Made by a program: the position numbers and the translations under genes. Source: Diospyros lotus (Eukaryota; Streptophyta; Magnoliopsida; Ericales; Ebenaceae). From it: a stretch of DNA of 64,000 nt. Of this stretch, positions 52,201-63,500 are shown one piece after another. Positions within the stretch are counted from its first letter, which is position 1; every line of letters begins with the position of its first letter. Under the pieces are notes generated by a model that saw only the letters and a program-made list of their open reading frames with translations, did not search any database and had not been told where the DNA came from. The stretch is taken from NCBI RefSeq assembly GCF_014633365.1, contig NC_068341.1, positions 3,782,001 through 3,846,000 of the forward strand. Reading direction: 5' to 3'.

Positions 52201-55200
52201 CATATGTAAATCCTTTTGCTTAACCTACAAGGTGCAAAGCCAAATTGGTTTCCAGGCACCTTAGTGGCTGTCTAGTTGTAGAAAATGATTTTCAATTTTC
52301 TATCTCCAATTTGAGAATGTTAAATATTGTCTCGAGTATATGGTGTAAGAAGAAGAAAAGTGAAAGCAGTGAGTGATGACAGTGCTCTAGAGGGCCATTG
52401 AAGAATTAGATAGAAGTTTATATCTCAAACTGTAATTAATGGAAATAAGGGGAGGGGGGGTAAACTATAAATATCTAATGTCTTTTCTAGGGATAACCAC
52501 CAACTCTATAAATAGAGTGCTAGGAAGTGTGTGCAGCCATTCGATTCTCTTCTATTGTAACGAGTGCATTGTATTCTCTGAGATGAAGGCTAGAGTTCTG
52601 ATTTTAGCTTTGTAATCTTAGGAGAGAAGTTGCAATTTTTGTACTCGGGAATAGGGGGGAGATCTTGCTGTTGTACTGGTAAGTTTTCTTTGCTTTAATA
52701 AGACTACTCGGGGTGCTCTTTGAAGGCTGGATGTAGTAACCAGGATAAATCTTTGCGTTATGTGGTTTGTTTTTTTGTTTCTTGTTCTTATTTTCATTCT
52801 GTTTGATAGCTTAAGTTTTCTGTTTCAATTCCTATTATCACCGGGAGGATTTGGGAGTGTTGAGAGAGGCCTATATCATCTAAGGGTAATTCCGCATAGT
52901 CCTAGGTTAACCCTATGAAATGTGGCATGGTCATAAGCCAAACTTAGCACATCTAAGGGTATTTGGCTGCATTGCTTATACACATGTTAAGCAAGGGAAA
53001 TTGGAGCCTAGAGCCAAGAGGTGCATGTTCATAGGTTATCCTAATGGGGTAAAGGGATATAAGTTATGGGCCCTAGAAGAAGGACTGCCAAGGAGTTTGG
53101 TCAGTAGGGATGTGACTTTCAGTGAAGATTCCTTCTTAAAGGATGATAAGGTAGGTATTCAAAAGGATAGGATAGTAAAAGGGAAGGCTGTTGAGATGGA
53201 ACAGCAAGTCCAGGATGCTGCCATGCAAAATCCCATGGACTTGGCAGCAGATCAGCACAATGACAATGCCGATTATCCAATGCATATGGACCAGCATGAT
53301 GCTGAATCTTATTCTCCTACCTTAGAGAGTTTTCCGCAGAGTAGCAGTGATGATCCCTCTAGTTCTGAGAGGTTCCAGCCTTCTGGCGGTGCTGGACCTT
53401 CAGGTTCAGATAGTTCCCCTAGTGTAGGTAGGTATAATGTGGCAAGGGATAGGTAAAGGAGGGAGGTTATCCCTCCTATTAGGTATGGATACTCTGATTT
53501 AGTCTCATATGCACTGTTAAGTGCAGCAGAGACAGCTGGTGATAGGCTATGAGATCAAAAGATTCCAAGGTATGGTTGTATGCAATGAGATCAGAAATGG
53601 ATTCTCTAAATAAGAATAAAACTTGGGTTTTGGTTGATAGACCCTTAGGTAAAAGGGTAGTAGGCTGTAAGTGGCTCTATAAGATTAAAGAGGAGGCAGG
53701 TAAGGAGCAAAAACCTAGGTATAAGGTTAGGTTAGTAGCAAGAGGATTCACCCAAGTGGCTGGGGTGGATTTTAATGAGGTTTTCTCACCAGTAGTGAGA
53801 CATACCTCTATTAGAATCTTGCTTGCAATGACTGCCCATTTGGACTTAAATCTAGAGCAAATGGATGTGACCACCTCATTCCTCCATGGTGAGTTAGAAG
53901 AGGACATCCTAATGGATCAACCTAAGGGATTTGAAGTAAAGGGTAAGAAGGAGCAAGTATGCTTGTTAAAGAAGTCCTTATATGGACTTAAGCAATCCCC
54001 TAGACAATTGTATCGAAAATTTGATACAGTTATGATCAACCAAGGTTTTAAGAGAAGTGCCTTTGATTGTTGTGTCTATCTTAAGCATATTTCATCTAAA
54101 ATTTCTATCTACCTCCCTCTATATGCGGATGACATGCTGATTGCTAGTCAATCAGATGTGGAGATTCATAGGTTAAAGCTGAAATTAAATTCAGCCTTTG
54201 AGATGAAGGAGCTAGGAGAAGCTAGAAAGATTTTAGGGATTGAAATAGAAAGAAATAGACAAAAGAGGTTAATCAAATTATCTCAAAAAGCATACCTAGA
54301 GAAATTGATTAAGAGATTTCAAATGCATGATGCAAAAGAGGTAAAGGTTCCTTTTGCACAACATTTTAAGCTATCCCACAACCAATCACTTAATGATAAA
54401 GAGAGCATAAGAGAAATGAGCAAGATACCTTACTCTAGTGCGGTAGGTAGTCTCATGTATTGTATGGTGTGTACTAGGTCGGACTTAGCTCATGCTATGA
54501 GTGTTGCTAGCAGGTTTATAGCTAATCCAGGTAAGGAACATTGGGCTGCAGTAAAATGGATATTTAAGTACCTAAAGGGATCAATAAACATGACTTTAGT
54601 TTATGGTGGAGCTTGTGTTGAAGATGAGCCTAATATACTAGGATTCACTGATGCTGACTATGCAGCAAACTTAGATAGGAGGAGGTCATCTACTGGTTAT
54701 GTATTTAAGCTATGGAATGCTACCATAAGCTGGAAAAAAAAAATTGCAATCGGTAGTAGCTCTCTCAACCACTGAGTCTGAGTACATAGCGGTTACAGAA
54801 GCTATGAATGAGAGCTTATGGTTGAGAGGTTTAGTGAGTGAACTCCTAGGTAGAAAGGTTAAGGCAATCTTAAATTGCGATAACCAAAGTGCTATTCATT
54901 TGGCTAAAAATCAAGCACATCATGAAAGAACTAAACACATTGATATTAGGTATCACTTTATCAGAGAAATCCTTGATAGGAAGGAAATAGATTTGGTAAA
55001 GGTAGCAGCAGAAGATAATGCTGCAAACATGTTTACTAAAGCAGTTCCAATGTCAAAATTACATCATTGTTTGAGACTCTTACATATTTTTATTTGTGAA
55101 TGATTAGTTGTTTTGCAGGTCCAAGAAGAGATCAGATTGATGGAGCCGGATTCTAGAATATAATCATGCAAAAATGGTGGAGATTTGTTGGGTTTTTGCA

Positions 55201-58200
55201 TGGAAGATTATTTCTAGAAGTTAAAGGAAAGAATCTGCCAGAATGAAGAATGAAGTCTGACTGTTTTTATTCTAAGTTAAATTAGTTAACTTAGTTATTT
55301 TATTATGAGGGATAGGTTAGTCTTTTGTACAAGCTAAGTTCTTAACCTTGTAACTTCCACCTCCCTATAGTTTATAAATAGGAGGCGAGAGGCTCAAGTC
55401 GGGCATAACACAAATCATTCTGATTGTTCTCTGAATTCAAGTGATACTGCCGAGAGAGAGAAAGGCTTAGAGATGAAGTTAGTCCTTGTATTGTCTTGAG
55501 TGAGCAGTAAACCTGTGTAAGGGAGAGGAAGAAGCTTCTTGTATCTTGTTTCAAGCGGTTTCTAGTGGATTCATCTCTCGGAGAGAAGGCTGGATGTAGG
55601 ATTGCGCTTTGCAGTCCGAACCAGGATAATTATGTGCTTCTTGGATGGTTTGATTGCTCTGATTCTTTCATTTCTTTGTTGTTTACATTATCTGTTATAT
55701 ATATTCTGTTGTGGGTTTGATTTCCGGGTGAGGAGTGAAGAGAGATTGGCAAAACCTAAGTCTTGAATTGGTTTCTAAGAGCTCCTAATCATAACAGAGA
55801 AACATGTTCAAATATGAAAAGAAATTTAAAATTTTGAAATATATCTTCAAAAAAGATAAGAGATTTGGGAAGAAGCTTTTGTAACTTATTGAGAAGGAGA
55901 TGGAGATGATTTGGAAAAAAATTTATAGAGAACAACATTTTCCAAATCTCCAAATTAGCAAGGACAATGTAGAACTCATTTGAGGAGTTTTCCAAGTTCA
56001 ATACAATTTTGGAGAACTGCATTTTACAAATTGCCTTTTTCCAAGTTCAATTTTCTATGAAGTAAGTTTCTGGAAAATTTTTACTGTTTTCCACAACCAA
56101 ACAACCACTTAGTTTCTCTTCTTAATTTTTGCTCGATCACTCTCTCAAAAGTTTCACAATGTGGCTTATTAGCTTGATTCCTCTATAATTTTCACAACTT
56201 TGAGCATCTCCTTTATTCTTGTAAATAGGCACTGAAGTGCTCTTCCTCCACTTGTCCAACATCCTTTTCAATTTAATGATCACATTAAATAATTCTGTTA
56301 ACCAAAAAATGTTCTCTTCTCCCATATGTCTCCATGCTTCTATTGCAATATCATCTGGTCCAACTACTTTACAATTTTATACATCCAAATTTTCATATAT
56401 AATATACAAAGTTGTAGTAAAAAATTTGGTTAAACATCCAAAGTTTACCTATACAAAATTTTATGTACAAAAATTTTCATATAAATTTATCAGAGTTTGC
56501 TCATATAAATTTTTTGAATAAAATGTGCTTAGGCCATTTGAAGATGGCATAGACATGGACAGTAGGATTGTTAAAGGACAATCTCATCCTTTTAACTAAG
56601 AAAAAATATCTACACCTTTTTGAAGGAATTATTAATTAGTAAAATGGTATTTTAATGCAGTCATTAACATCCATTAGAGATAAATGCTAACAAGGGTAGT
56701 CAACGTAATTTCCAATACATGAGTGGCATTTTCTTTTTTTAACTCTTTCCTTGGGGTCATCAATTTAATTTACCCCAAAAAGTATTATAAATCTTAGATA
56801 CTCCCAAAAATATCCAATTGTTTGACACAAACACTGGAGTTTACACTCACTTGTCAAGTCACAGATGTCTATTGGAATTTTTTCCTGCATCTTTTCTTTT
56901 CTCATTTTTTTTATGGGCCACCATCCAATTTTTTTTAAAAAAATTTGAGACATGATATTAGGAGTTATGATGCATTAACATGAGATTAGTAAACCTAACA
57001 AATCATTTGTGATGCCAACACCCATTTAATTTGGTGGTAAACTTCAATGAGTTTGATGTGTGTTTTGGACAAAGATAGCAAGCACCAAATAAGCTACCAA
57101 AAATCATCCGTCCAGTGGACTTCCCTCCTAGTTAATGAAGGAATTTCCAAATAAATTTTGTGTCTTGTTCAGTTGTCCACCTTTTTGTATCTTCATTAGC
57201 AAATTATGGCATTTCATTCACACATAATCCATGTTGCATATAATAACTGATGTCCATTTTCCTCCTTTGACTGGTACAGAGGGAGATATTTGAAATGGTA
57301 CACACTCTTTCACCTTATAGACCTTTTATATTGTAGACCCTATGGCTGCACAGTAAATTTTGTAGACTGACAAAAGTCTACAAACAGCTGGTGGTCTTCT
57401 CTTGTATGTAAAGCTACTCCATCCAAGACTAAGAGGGACTCACTCTTTCTCTGTTTTAGCTTTATTTAGGCTCTCTTAGTGTCTGTTTTAGTTGTATTTA
57501 ATTTCTTTACAATTTTCGAAGTTATATTATAGAAATGAGCAGTTAAATTTTTATTAGAATCTGGAACTCAATCATAGTTACCAGAACCTCAATTTTGGTA
57601 AATTATGTTCCTCGTATGATGGGCTGATAGATCCTTGACCTGACCCACAAGAACCCTCCATCAATTCTACATGAGATCCCAATTGTGACTACGATGAATA
57701 TAACCCTACAGGTAACAATAAAGTCTCCCTCCAAGGCATATTTATTACCATGCTTGCAAATATAAACATAGAGATGCACATGTTCACCACAAAGGAAAGA
57801 TTAAATGTTGTCTCAAGACTGCAGAAAACAAAATCACATCAAGCCTTAATCCCAGTATGTGGCTACATGAAATATATCTCACCAATCATTTCTGCATATG
57901 GCCTTATCTTCTATAAGGTTCATACAACATGTATCAATATCTAGGAGTCTCCCACCAAGTTTTTCTTAGTCTTCCTCTAGCTCTTAGACCATAAAAGTGA
58001 AAAAATCACAAGCAATCAATTTATTGATTAATGCACATGACAGAGTAATGGCTTGCAACATTTGCTATGTGCTAATGATTATGTACCTTTATATCTAAGC
58101 AGTTCTGGTGAAATGTTGATGGACAACTGTCACAGCAAATTAAATCCCCACCATCACCACAGAGGCCACATGTATCATCATTTGGGTCATCACAAATAAT

Positions 58201-60165
58201 GTCCACAGTATGAAAACCATGCCGATCAGACTCCTCTTGCATATTCCATGCATCAATCTGACACTGTAAAAGAGAAATCCCAGACTCCAAATGGATGTTT
58301 TGGAATGGCTGACGCAGTTTACTTCCAGCATGAATCTCAAACTTTGAAACTGTAATGATTTTGCTACAGCAACCACAATGTATGCCATCTCTTGTAATCC
58401 AACCCTCTAGCATCACCCGTGTCTGTCTACGGTTCATGTAAAGCACTTTTTCACTTAAATGCACCGTGCCAGAGTCAATCAGCCAGGACAACAGGGTCCT
58501 TTTCCCTCTATATGGAACATAGCCATCACTATCTGAATTTGGCACATTATCAGAACTGCGAACCAACAAGGTACATCTGCCAATTTTTCGACGACTTCTA
58601 GCAACCATCAAACGAGAATTGGTTGCAGTAGACAATTTTTTTTCCCTCTTCTTCTTGCGTGATCTCTCGTGTGAAGTACCACTTGAATCATCACCACTCA
58701 CATTTGCTCTTTCATGTGATCTCCCTGTTAGCAACTTACCATTCTGCTTTGTGGAACTACTTAGTTTCTCATCATTCTTTTCACTGTCAGTGCCGTCAGC
58801 AAACTCTTCCATGCCAACTCCATTAACATTTTTATTCCTACTACTGTCCCTTCGCTTCATCTTCATTTCCCTTTTAATCTTCTTCCTAGTTTTCCTTGTC
58901 AATTTACTAAGTAACTCATCCGATAATGGAGTAAGTGGGGAGGGGTGATTGCTAGGTTCTATATCTATATCCTCTTCCTCCAATTGCTTTTGAAGTGCAT
59001 CATAAGCCTTTATAATGGACCAGTATGCTGTTCCCATGGGACAAATATACACTGCATCTAAGTAGTCTCTGTTCCTTCTAGGTCTATAATCAATCGCCCA
59101 CCCAGCACTTACAAGCATGTTCCTTATCTTCTCACGCAATAATTGCTTTTCAGTGCCACGACCACGGTTACCTTTTCCTTTCTTCTTTCCTACAGGTGAT
59201 ATTTTTTCAGCTGATGGGGCTTTCCTTCCACTGTTTAACTTTGAAGAGCCAGGAGATTGTGTGCTTGCTGATGCCAGCATTAGTGATGTGTTCTTGTCCT
59301 CGTTTTCTGAATTTCCAGCCTTAGCACTCGCAGTCACTGCTTTTTGCAGTTCTGGCTCACTCTTTTCTGTCTTAACAAATGACTTTTCTTTTTTAGGAAG
59401 TTTAGAATCCGAGGGAAATGATGGTCTAACAGACAGGTTCTTCCTGACAGCTTTTTCAGACTTTGAACCCTTTCTATCCTTAACTTCCAACTGATGGTCA
59501 TAGAACTTCTGAGGCAGATCCATCTTCTTCTTTTTGTTTACTAAAACCTTCAAAACACCATTTTTCCCTTGCAACCTAATGGAATCGTTAGATTGCACAT
59601 GAATCTTCTGTCTCAAGGCTGAAATGGGTAAATCAGCTTCATCATCATCCACATCTAACCTATTTTTCCCGGGCATGTCTTTCCTCCCACCCGATGAGTT
59701 ACCTGCACTATCTATATAAGAAAGCTTTCTCTTGTTACTCACTGCTTGTCCACCAGTCTCATTTTTAAGTTTAAACCTATCCTGCAAATCGCCCTTCCTC
59801 ATCCTCTTTCCATCAATTGCATCATACTCATCAAACTCGAACACGTCTAGCCTCCTCTTTCTATCACTCTGTATTTCTCCATCCCGATAACATTTGCTAT
59901 CTTGCACGCAGCTGTTTCGGAACTTATCAGTTCTGGAAACAACTTTCCTCCGAAATGGCTCTGACAACTCACCACTTGGTTTCGAGTCACTGACAACCAA
60001 GCGGGACTTTTTCTTCGCCTTATTGGACTGGTAAACCTTTATTGATCCCGGAGTCCCAACACCGCCCGCTCCATCCCCTTTCTTCTTTATGATCAAACAC
60101 CCAGAAGAACTCTTCTTCTTTACAGAAGCCCCACCAGACGTCGCTCCCTCTTCCATCTCATGCAT
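43291..60165 (-). CDS. PHD-finger / GNAT acyl-CoA N-acyltransferase, IDM1-like
   Basis: Exons are complement(43291..45041, 45124..45337, 47805..47904, 48898..48984, 50711..50949, 51339..51427, 51542..51671, 58087..60165), giving 1562 residues with every junction GT-AG and in phase. The long basic N-terminus includes an MBD-like part ([20 protein letters not shown]) and a Jas/TPL-binding-type domain at about 550-640. A PHD finger starts at Cys666 ([16 protein letters not shown]) and ends in exon 2 (DWHCPNC), with a further cysteine-rich part. A GNAT fold spans about 767-979 ([24 protein letters not shown], acetyl-CoA loop [11 protein letters not shown]). The family contains IDM1/ROS4, nuclear histone acetyltransferases that guide active DNA demethylation. 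The last exon adds 583 low-complexity Ser/Val/Glu-rich residues of unknown role. Best Arabidopsis match by memory: AT1G05380. Confidence 0.9.
45480..46060. repeat. degenerate internal repeats in PHD/GNAT intron 6
   Basis: Phrases such as 'ctcatgaggt(g/a)(a/g)c', 'atctccaag' and 'ctctcta' recur with irregular 50-70 base spacing. No coding frame fits. It is intronic and its origin is unknown. Confidence 0.4.
46110..46760. mobile_element. possible MITE in PHD/GNAT intron 6
   Basis: Starts with 'ttgtgtttggaatt' and ends with the near inverse 'ggttccaaacaag'. Both sides are followed inward by 'agaattctaattct' type sequence, giving a long imperfect inverted structure around AT-rich DNA. The target-site duplication is not clear. 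Confidence 0.45.
46880..47440. other. intron 6 sequence resembling an unidentified repeat
   Basis: GC content is raised compared with the surrounding intron. A palindrome GGGCAATATTGCCC lies near 47074-47087, followed by 'cacatcccctgg'. It has no matched ends within the window. It may be part of an LTR, but nothing confirms this. Confidence 0.3.
51833..52260 (-). pseudogene. LINE reverse transcriptase fragment, 3' portion
   Basis: The minus strand reads GNQFGFAP, and further on [20 protein letters not shown] with ELTKHIQ and a catalytic-site equivalent MLFIDDTVL (family form F-A-D-D, here I-D-D). This is a non-LTR retrotransposon reverse transcriptase, with stops and frameshifts. It continues from the 5' portion at 56112-56385 and was split by a MITE. 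Confidence 0.8.
52920..53456 (+). pseudogene. Copia integrase C-terminal fragment
   Basis: Starts in [16 protein letters not shown] and continues with [17 protein letters not shown] and SRDVTF, the conserved C-terminal part of Copia integrase. An acidic, Ser/Pro-rich linker follows. The catalytic DDE core is absent. The frame ends at a stop before the reverse transcriptase. Confidence 0.85.
53549..55103 (+). pseudogene. Copia reverse transcriptase and RNase H, frameshifted
   Basis: The frame 53549-54775 carries reverse transcriptase with [27 protein letters not shown] and the catalytic YADDM at residue 192. RNase H continues in another frame at 54744-55103 ([27 protein letters not shown]). 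The shift falls at an A homopolymer at about 54733-54742, so a one-base slip separates the domains. The enzyme copies element RNA into DNA. Relatively few lesions suggest a fairly young insertion. Confidence 0.88.
55187..55796 (+). repeat. right LTR of the Copia element in PHD/GNAT intron 1
   Basis: Begins TGTTGGG after the purine tract and ends AACA at the target-site duplication. It has a TATA-like 'tttataaatagg' near 55371 and a CT/GA-rich leader. Confidence 0.75.
56112..56385 (-). pseudogene. LINE reverse transcriptase fragment, 5' portion
   Basis: The minus strand reads [20 protein letters not shown], then [20 protein letters not shown] and ISHIVKLL, then after a frameshift [10 protein letters not shown]. 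This is the start of the reverse transcriptase of plant L1-type elements. The reading continues in the fragment at 51833-52260 once the 3.8-kb insertion is removed. Confidence 0.8.
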
Positions 60166-60169
60166 TGAC

Positions 60170-60500
60170 CCTAATCAAAACCCCATAATTGAAAATCAAA
60201 CTAACACGAAATTCGGCCCTAATTAACCATCAAAAGAACCGGCAACATCTCCCCAAAACAAACTTCGCCAGATCCATACCGAAACGAAGAATACCCCCAA
60301 AATTTTCAGAACATCGAGAACTTGCCCGGACTGTGTGAAAGGCAGAAAGCGGAAGCAGAATCCTTACCTCGCCGAAAAAATTCACCGCACGCCCAATATA
60401 CACCGGCGAGACTGCTGATAAATTTGCGGCGGACGGTTCCGATCACGGATGAGAGAGAGAGAGAGAGATTGTTCTGTGCGCGTACCCAAGCATGTCTGCA
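60170..60500 (-). promoter_or_regulatory. 5' leader intron and promoter of the PHD/GNAT gene
   Basis: On the minus strand a GC-rich leader exon ends in GGCGAG followed by donor GTAAGG (60367-60362). The matching acceptor TTTTGATTAG lies about 8 bases before the start codon. A (CT)n tract, seen as (GA)n at 60453-60468 on the plus strand, lies in the leader or core promoter, as is common in plant genes. Confidence 0.6.
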
Positions 60501-60559
60501 GAATTACGAAACGGAGCTGACAGGCCTTGGGTTTTATTGCAAATTGCAATTAGCGTCGT

Positions 60560-62080
60560 AATTTCTGTATATTTACGTCTTGTGCATCTGTAGATTGTAA
60601 TTTGCCTTCATTTAAGGTAATTTGTTATTAAATTTCTTATAATTTAATGTCTTCAAAGGTTTTTGTAATTTTGTTTTTGGTTCAACCACCCTAAGTTAAA
60701 TTAATCTAAATAACTCTGGTTAAATTATATTTAATTACAAATTAAAAGACTTATTTTCCAAACAAACTTTAGCTCAATGAAATCACACATAAGATAAGAT
60801 ATAATTTAATGGTTGAGGTAGTTTTTAAAATTATATTAATTTATTTTTATAATAATAAATAAATATTATTAAAAATTTTAAATTACTTAAAATGCTCCTT
60901 CTATATCCTTTCTCCCTACTTTATCTTGTTTAGGGGCTAATAGCTTATCTTTATTTTCTTCTCATTCGGGGATTTTTTTTGAAACTTCATTCAATTTCAA
61001 TAATAATGTTTATCATATTTTTTTTATATAAAAATAAAAAAATTAGTAGATAAAAGAAAAACTAGAGACACTTAGATGCCATCATTAATTATTATTAAAG
61101 GAGAGTAAAAATTCAATTTATCATAATTAACTAAGTCGGTTTAGTTTTTTTCTTGCATTGATTCAGTTTGATTATTTTTTCTAAAAAAATCACTTTTTGA
61201 TTTTCAATGTAGTTTTTTGGTTAAAAGAATTAAACTAACAGAACTAATCAAATTTTAAAATGATATTATTTTGATATTTATAAAATGAAGTCGTTTTATT
61301 TAATTTTGTGTGTTTTTTTCAATTTTTTTTTATATTTATTCAGCTTAATTAGTTCGGCTTGTTTTATAGGGTTTGTGTTCAATTTTTTGGCTATCAATTA
61401 ATTAAGTTTTTCAAGTTAATTGGTCGATTCGGTTTAATTTTCTCCTCGATTTGATTTAATCGATTAAAGAATTTTGATTGATTTGATAATCGAACTGACC
61501 GTTTATACACCTCTAACTATTATTATTAATGAATTCTAACAATTCTAAGTTTTATGTATGTTCATTTCATTTTGTCACCTCTAATTTTTTTAATTTTATC
61601 TTCAAATTTATCTATTTTAATATGTGGTTAGAAAAACTAAGAGTCAGGAAAGAGTTTGAAGGAATAAATGTAAAATAATTATTTTATTTTACTTTTTAAT
61701 GTCAAAAAAGGTCTTTATAAAAATATCAAATTCCTTTGCAACTATAATTACTCTAATTTATAACTAAAAAATATAGTTATTATATTAATTTAACAATAAA
61801 TTTAAATAACGTTTTGTAAAAATATCACTTTCCTTTCTCTAAAAGTTTTCTAATATTTTGTGTTTTGCCTCTGGGAAATTATCTTCTAATATACACGAAC
61901 CCACAACCTTAATATTCAGAACAAGCCAACCTAATATTCTCATATTCTTTTTAGCAAGCAAAAACCTGTTTTTTAGTTTCCCCTAATTGTTCTAGCTTGC
62001 ATCATAGTTTCCTAAAAGGCCCGTTATCTTTGAAGCTCACTACATTCCAACGGACCAAGAGAATATTAATGGAAGGTTCA
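60560..62080. other. AT-rich intergenic DNA with a degenerate GGTT-type repeat
   Basis: No gene was seen. 61130-61520 has spaced variants of TCGGTTTAGTT and ends 'cgaactgaccgtttatacacctc', the same repeat type as 3190-3480 and the ends of the 4060-5240 element. Confidence 0.5.
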
Positions 62081-62849
62081 TGTTAGGATTTATGATTCAA
62101 AATGTATTTTTCATATAATTGATATGTGCTATTTGTATGTTTTCTTTTATATATTTAGATTTCATCTTATGTTCATTTAGCTAACATTTAAATATATATA
62201 TATATATATGATTGATCTGGTGATTATTTTGTAGGCCAAATAGCTATTGGGCCGAGATTAGTTCTTATGAGCCAATCCCATTTTCATGTGGCCTATGTGA
62301 TTTGCCTCAGCCAAATCGGTTGCCTGCTGCTATATAAAGGCAGCTTCTTGCGCTAACTGCTATCAGATCTGCTATTGCTCTCCCTTGAAACCCTATGTTC
62401 GACGCATTCAAAGTGAGACTATCTCTCGCTTGTAAATCTTTCTCTCGTTTGATTAGCTTCAGTTTGTTGGTAAGATCACACGGTAAGGTCGTATTGCTTT
62501 AATCTCTGTTGTTGAATCGCCTGAGGCGTGAGAGATTTGGTGTAACTGATAAATCAGATTCTTGACACGATCTTGAGATCGGTAGAACAGATTATATACT
62601 TGTTCTTGTATTTTGTTTCTGATTTCAGTTGATGTATTTGCAATACGTTTTTGTTCTTGTTGTGATCTTGTAATCCAGTTGTAATCGAAAGTTATTAGTG
62701 GATTGACTAGAGGCGGAGCCTCTATCGTGAGTAAGATCTATTAATCCGAACACGTAAAAATTTTTGTGTTCTTGTGTTCTTTACTTTTCTTGGTTTTATA
62801 CTTGTTATTGCTTGATTTGGCCGATTGTACAGGTTACAATACATTAACA
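62081..62849 (+). mobile_element. solo LTR of a Copia-type retrotransposon
   Basis: Starts TGTTAGG and ends ACATTAACA, with a perfect 5-base duplication GTTCA on both sides (62076-62080 and 62850-62854). Internal phrases such as 'attagtggattgactag' and 'gtgagtaagatct' match the LTRs at 23131 and 25545, so it is a relative of that family. An (AT)n tract lies at about 62192-62208. The form is as left by recombination between two LTRs. Confidence 0.88.
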
Positions 62850-62981
62850 GTTCACTTGAACTCTTCTTCCCATCATGATGTCTTGTGTTGCATGGCAAAG
62901 GCCCTTTCAGATAGGAAATCTCTCCACATGTTTCCATCTCTCACACGCACTTCATGATGGAGAAGAGGTTATTTTGCTACA

Positions 62982-63006
62982 ATATATATATATATATATA
63001 TATATA
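62982..63006. repeat. (AT)n microsatellite
   Basis: About twelve AT dinucleotides in intergenic DNA. Confidence 0.9.
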
Positions 63007-63500
63007 GAAAGGTTGACGCCTGATCATATCATTAATGCGATCCAGGAGAGAAACATGAACTTGATAATCTCACATTTTCTTGGAAGAAACTGTCTGTCTC
63101 CTGTTGTCACCTAACATACTGTTCTTTTGGTGAACTAATTCAAATCAGAAAATTCATACAAAATGTTGAGGACCCATAATGTGGCTGAACGATATATTTT
63201 TCTTTGATTCAAAGCATTCCCAGGTTGAGAGCAAAATGGTCGTGCATCATTCAATCCCAAACTAGGATGCATTGCAGTTCATAGCTCATATCAGAATTCA
63301 TTAAGGATGTCCACATTTGAATGATCAACACATGTTTATATGTTACACAATAACTACCTGTTTTTAAGGTTTCTACAAGTAATAATGTAATACCCATCAC
63401 CCTATTTTCCCCATCGATAGAGATGGGCAGCCCGCTAGTTAGCTCGAGCACATGAAGATGCCTAACAACCAACAAGGAATCTCCAGTATGTCTGAAAATT

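Larger units (their letters stand above)
52318..55796 (+). mobile_element. truncated Ty1/Copia element with unlike ends
   Basis: Bounded by a perfect target-site duplication GAGAA (52313-52317 and 55797-55801). It starts TGTTAAATATTG and ends CATAACA. Coding begins within integrase and runs through reverse transcriptase and RNase H; gag, protease, the integrase core and a primer site are missing. The right LTR starts TGTTGGG at about 55187 after a purine tract (ATGGTGGAGATT). The left terminal region does not match it except for short pieces such as GAAGGCTGGATGTAG, so the element looks chimeric. It is antisense to the host gene. Confidence 0.85.
52264..56108. mobile_element. Tourist-like (PIF/Harbinger) MITE split by a Copia element
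   Basis: The left part, 52264-52317, starts GTGGCTGTCTAGTTG. The right part, 55802-56108, ends with the inverse of GTGGTTGTTTGGTTG. The terminal repeats continue as TG(T/G)(A/G)GAAAA. The 3-base duplication TTA (52261-52263 and 56109-56111) is the hallmark of this superfamily. The MITE sits in the LINE fragment, and the Copia element sits in the MITE. The MITE itself is about 360 bases. Confidence 0.8.

Noticed and set aside
58619..59494. Two plus-strand frames of 109 and 125 codons
   Set aside because: Antisense shadows of the Lys/Ser-rich first exon of the PHD/GNAT gene.
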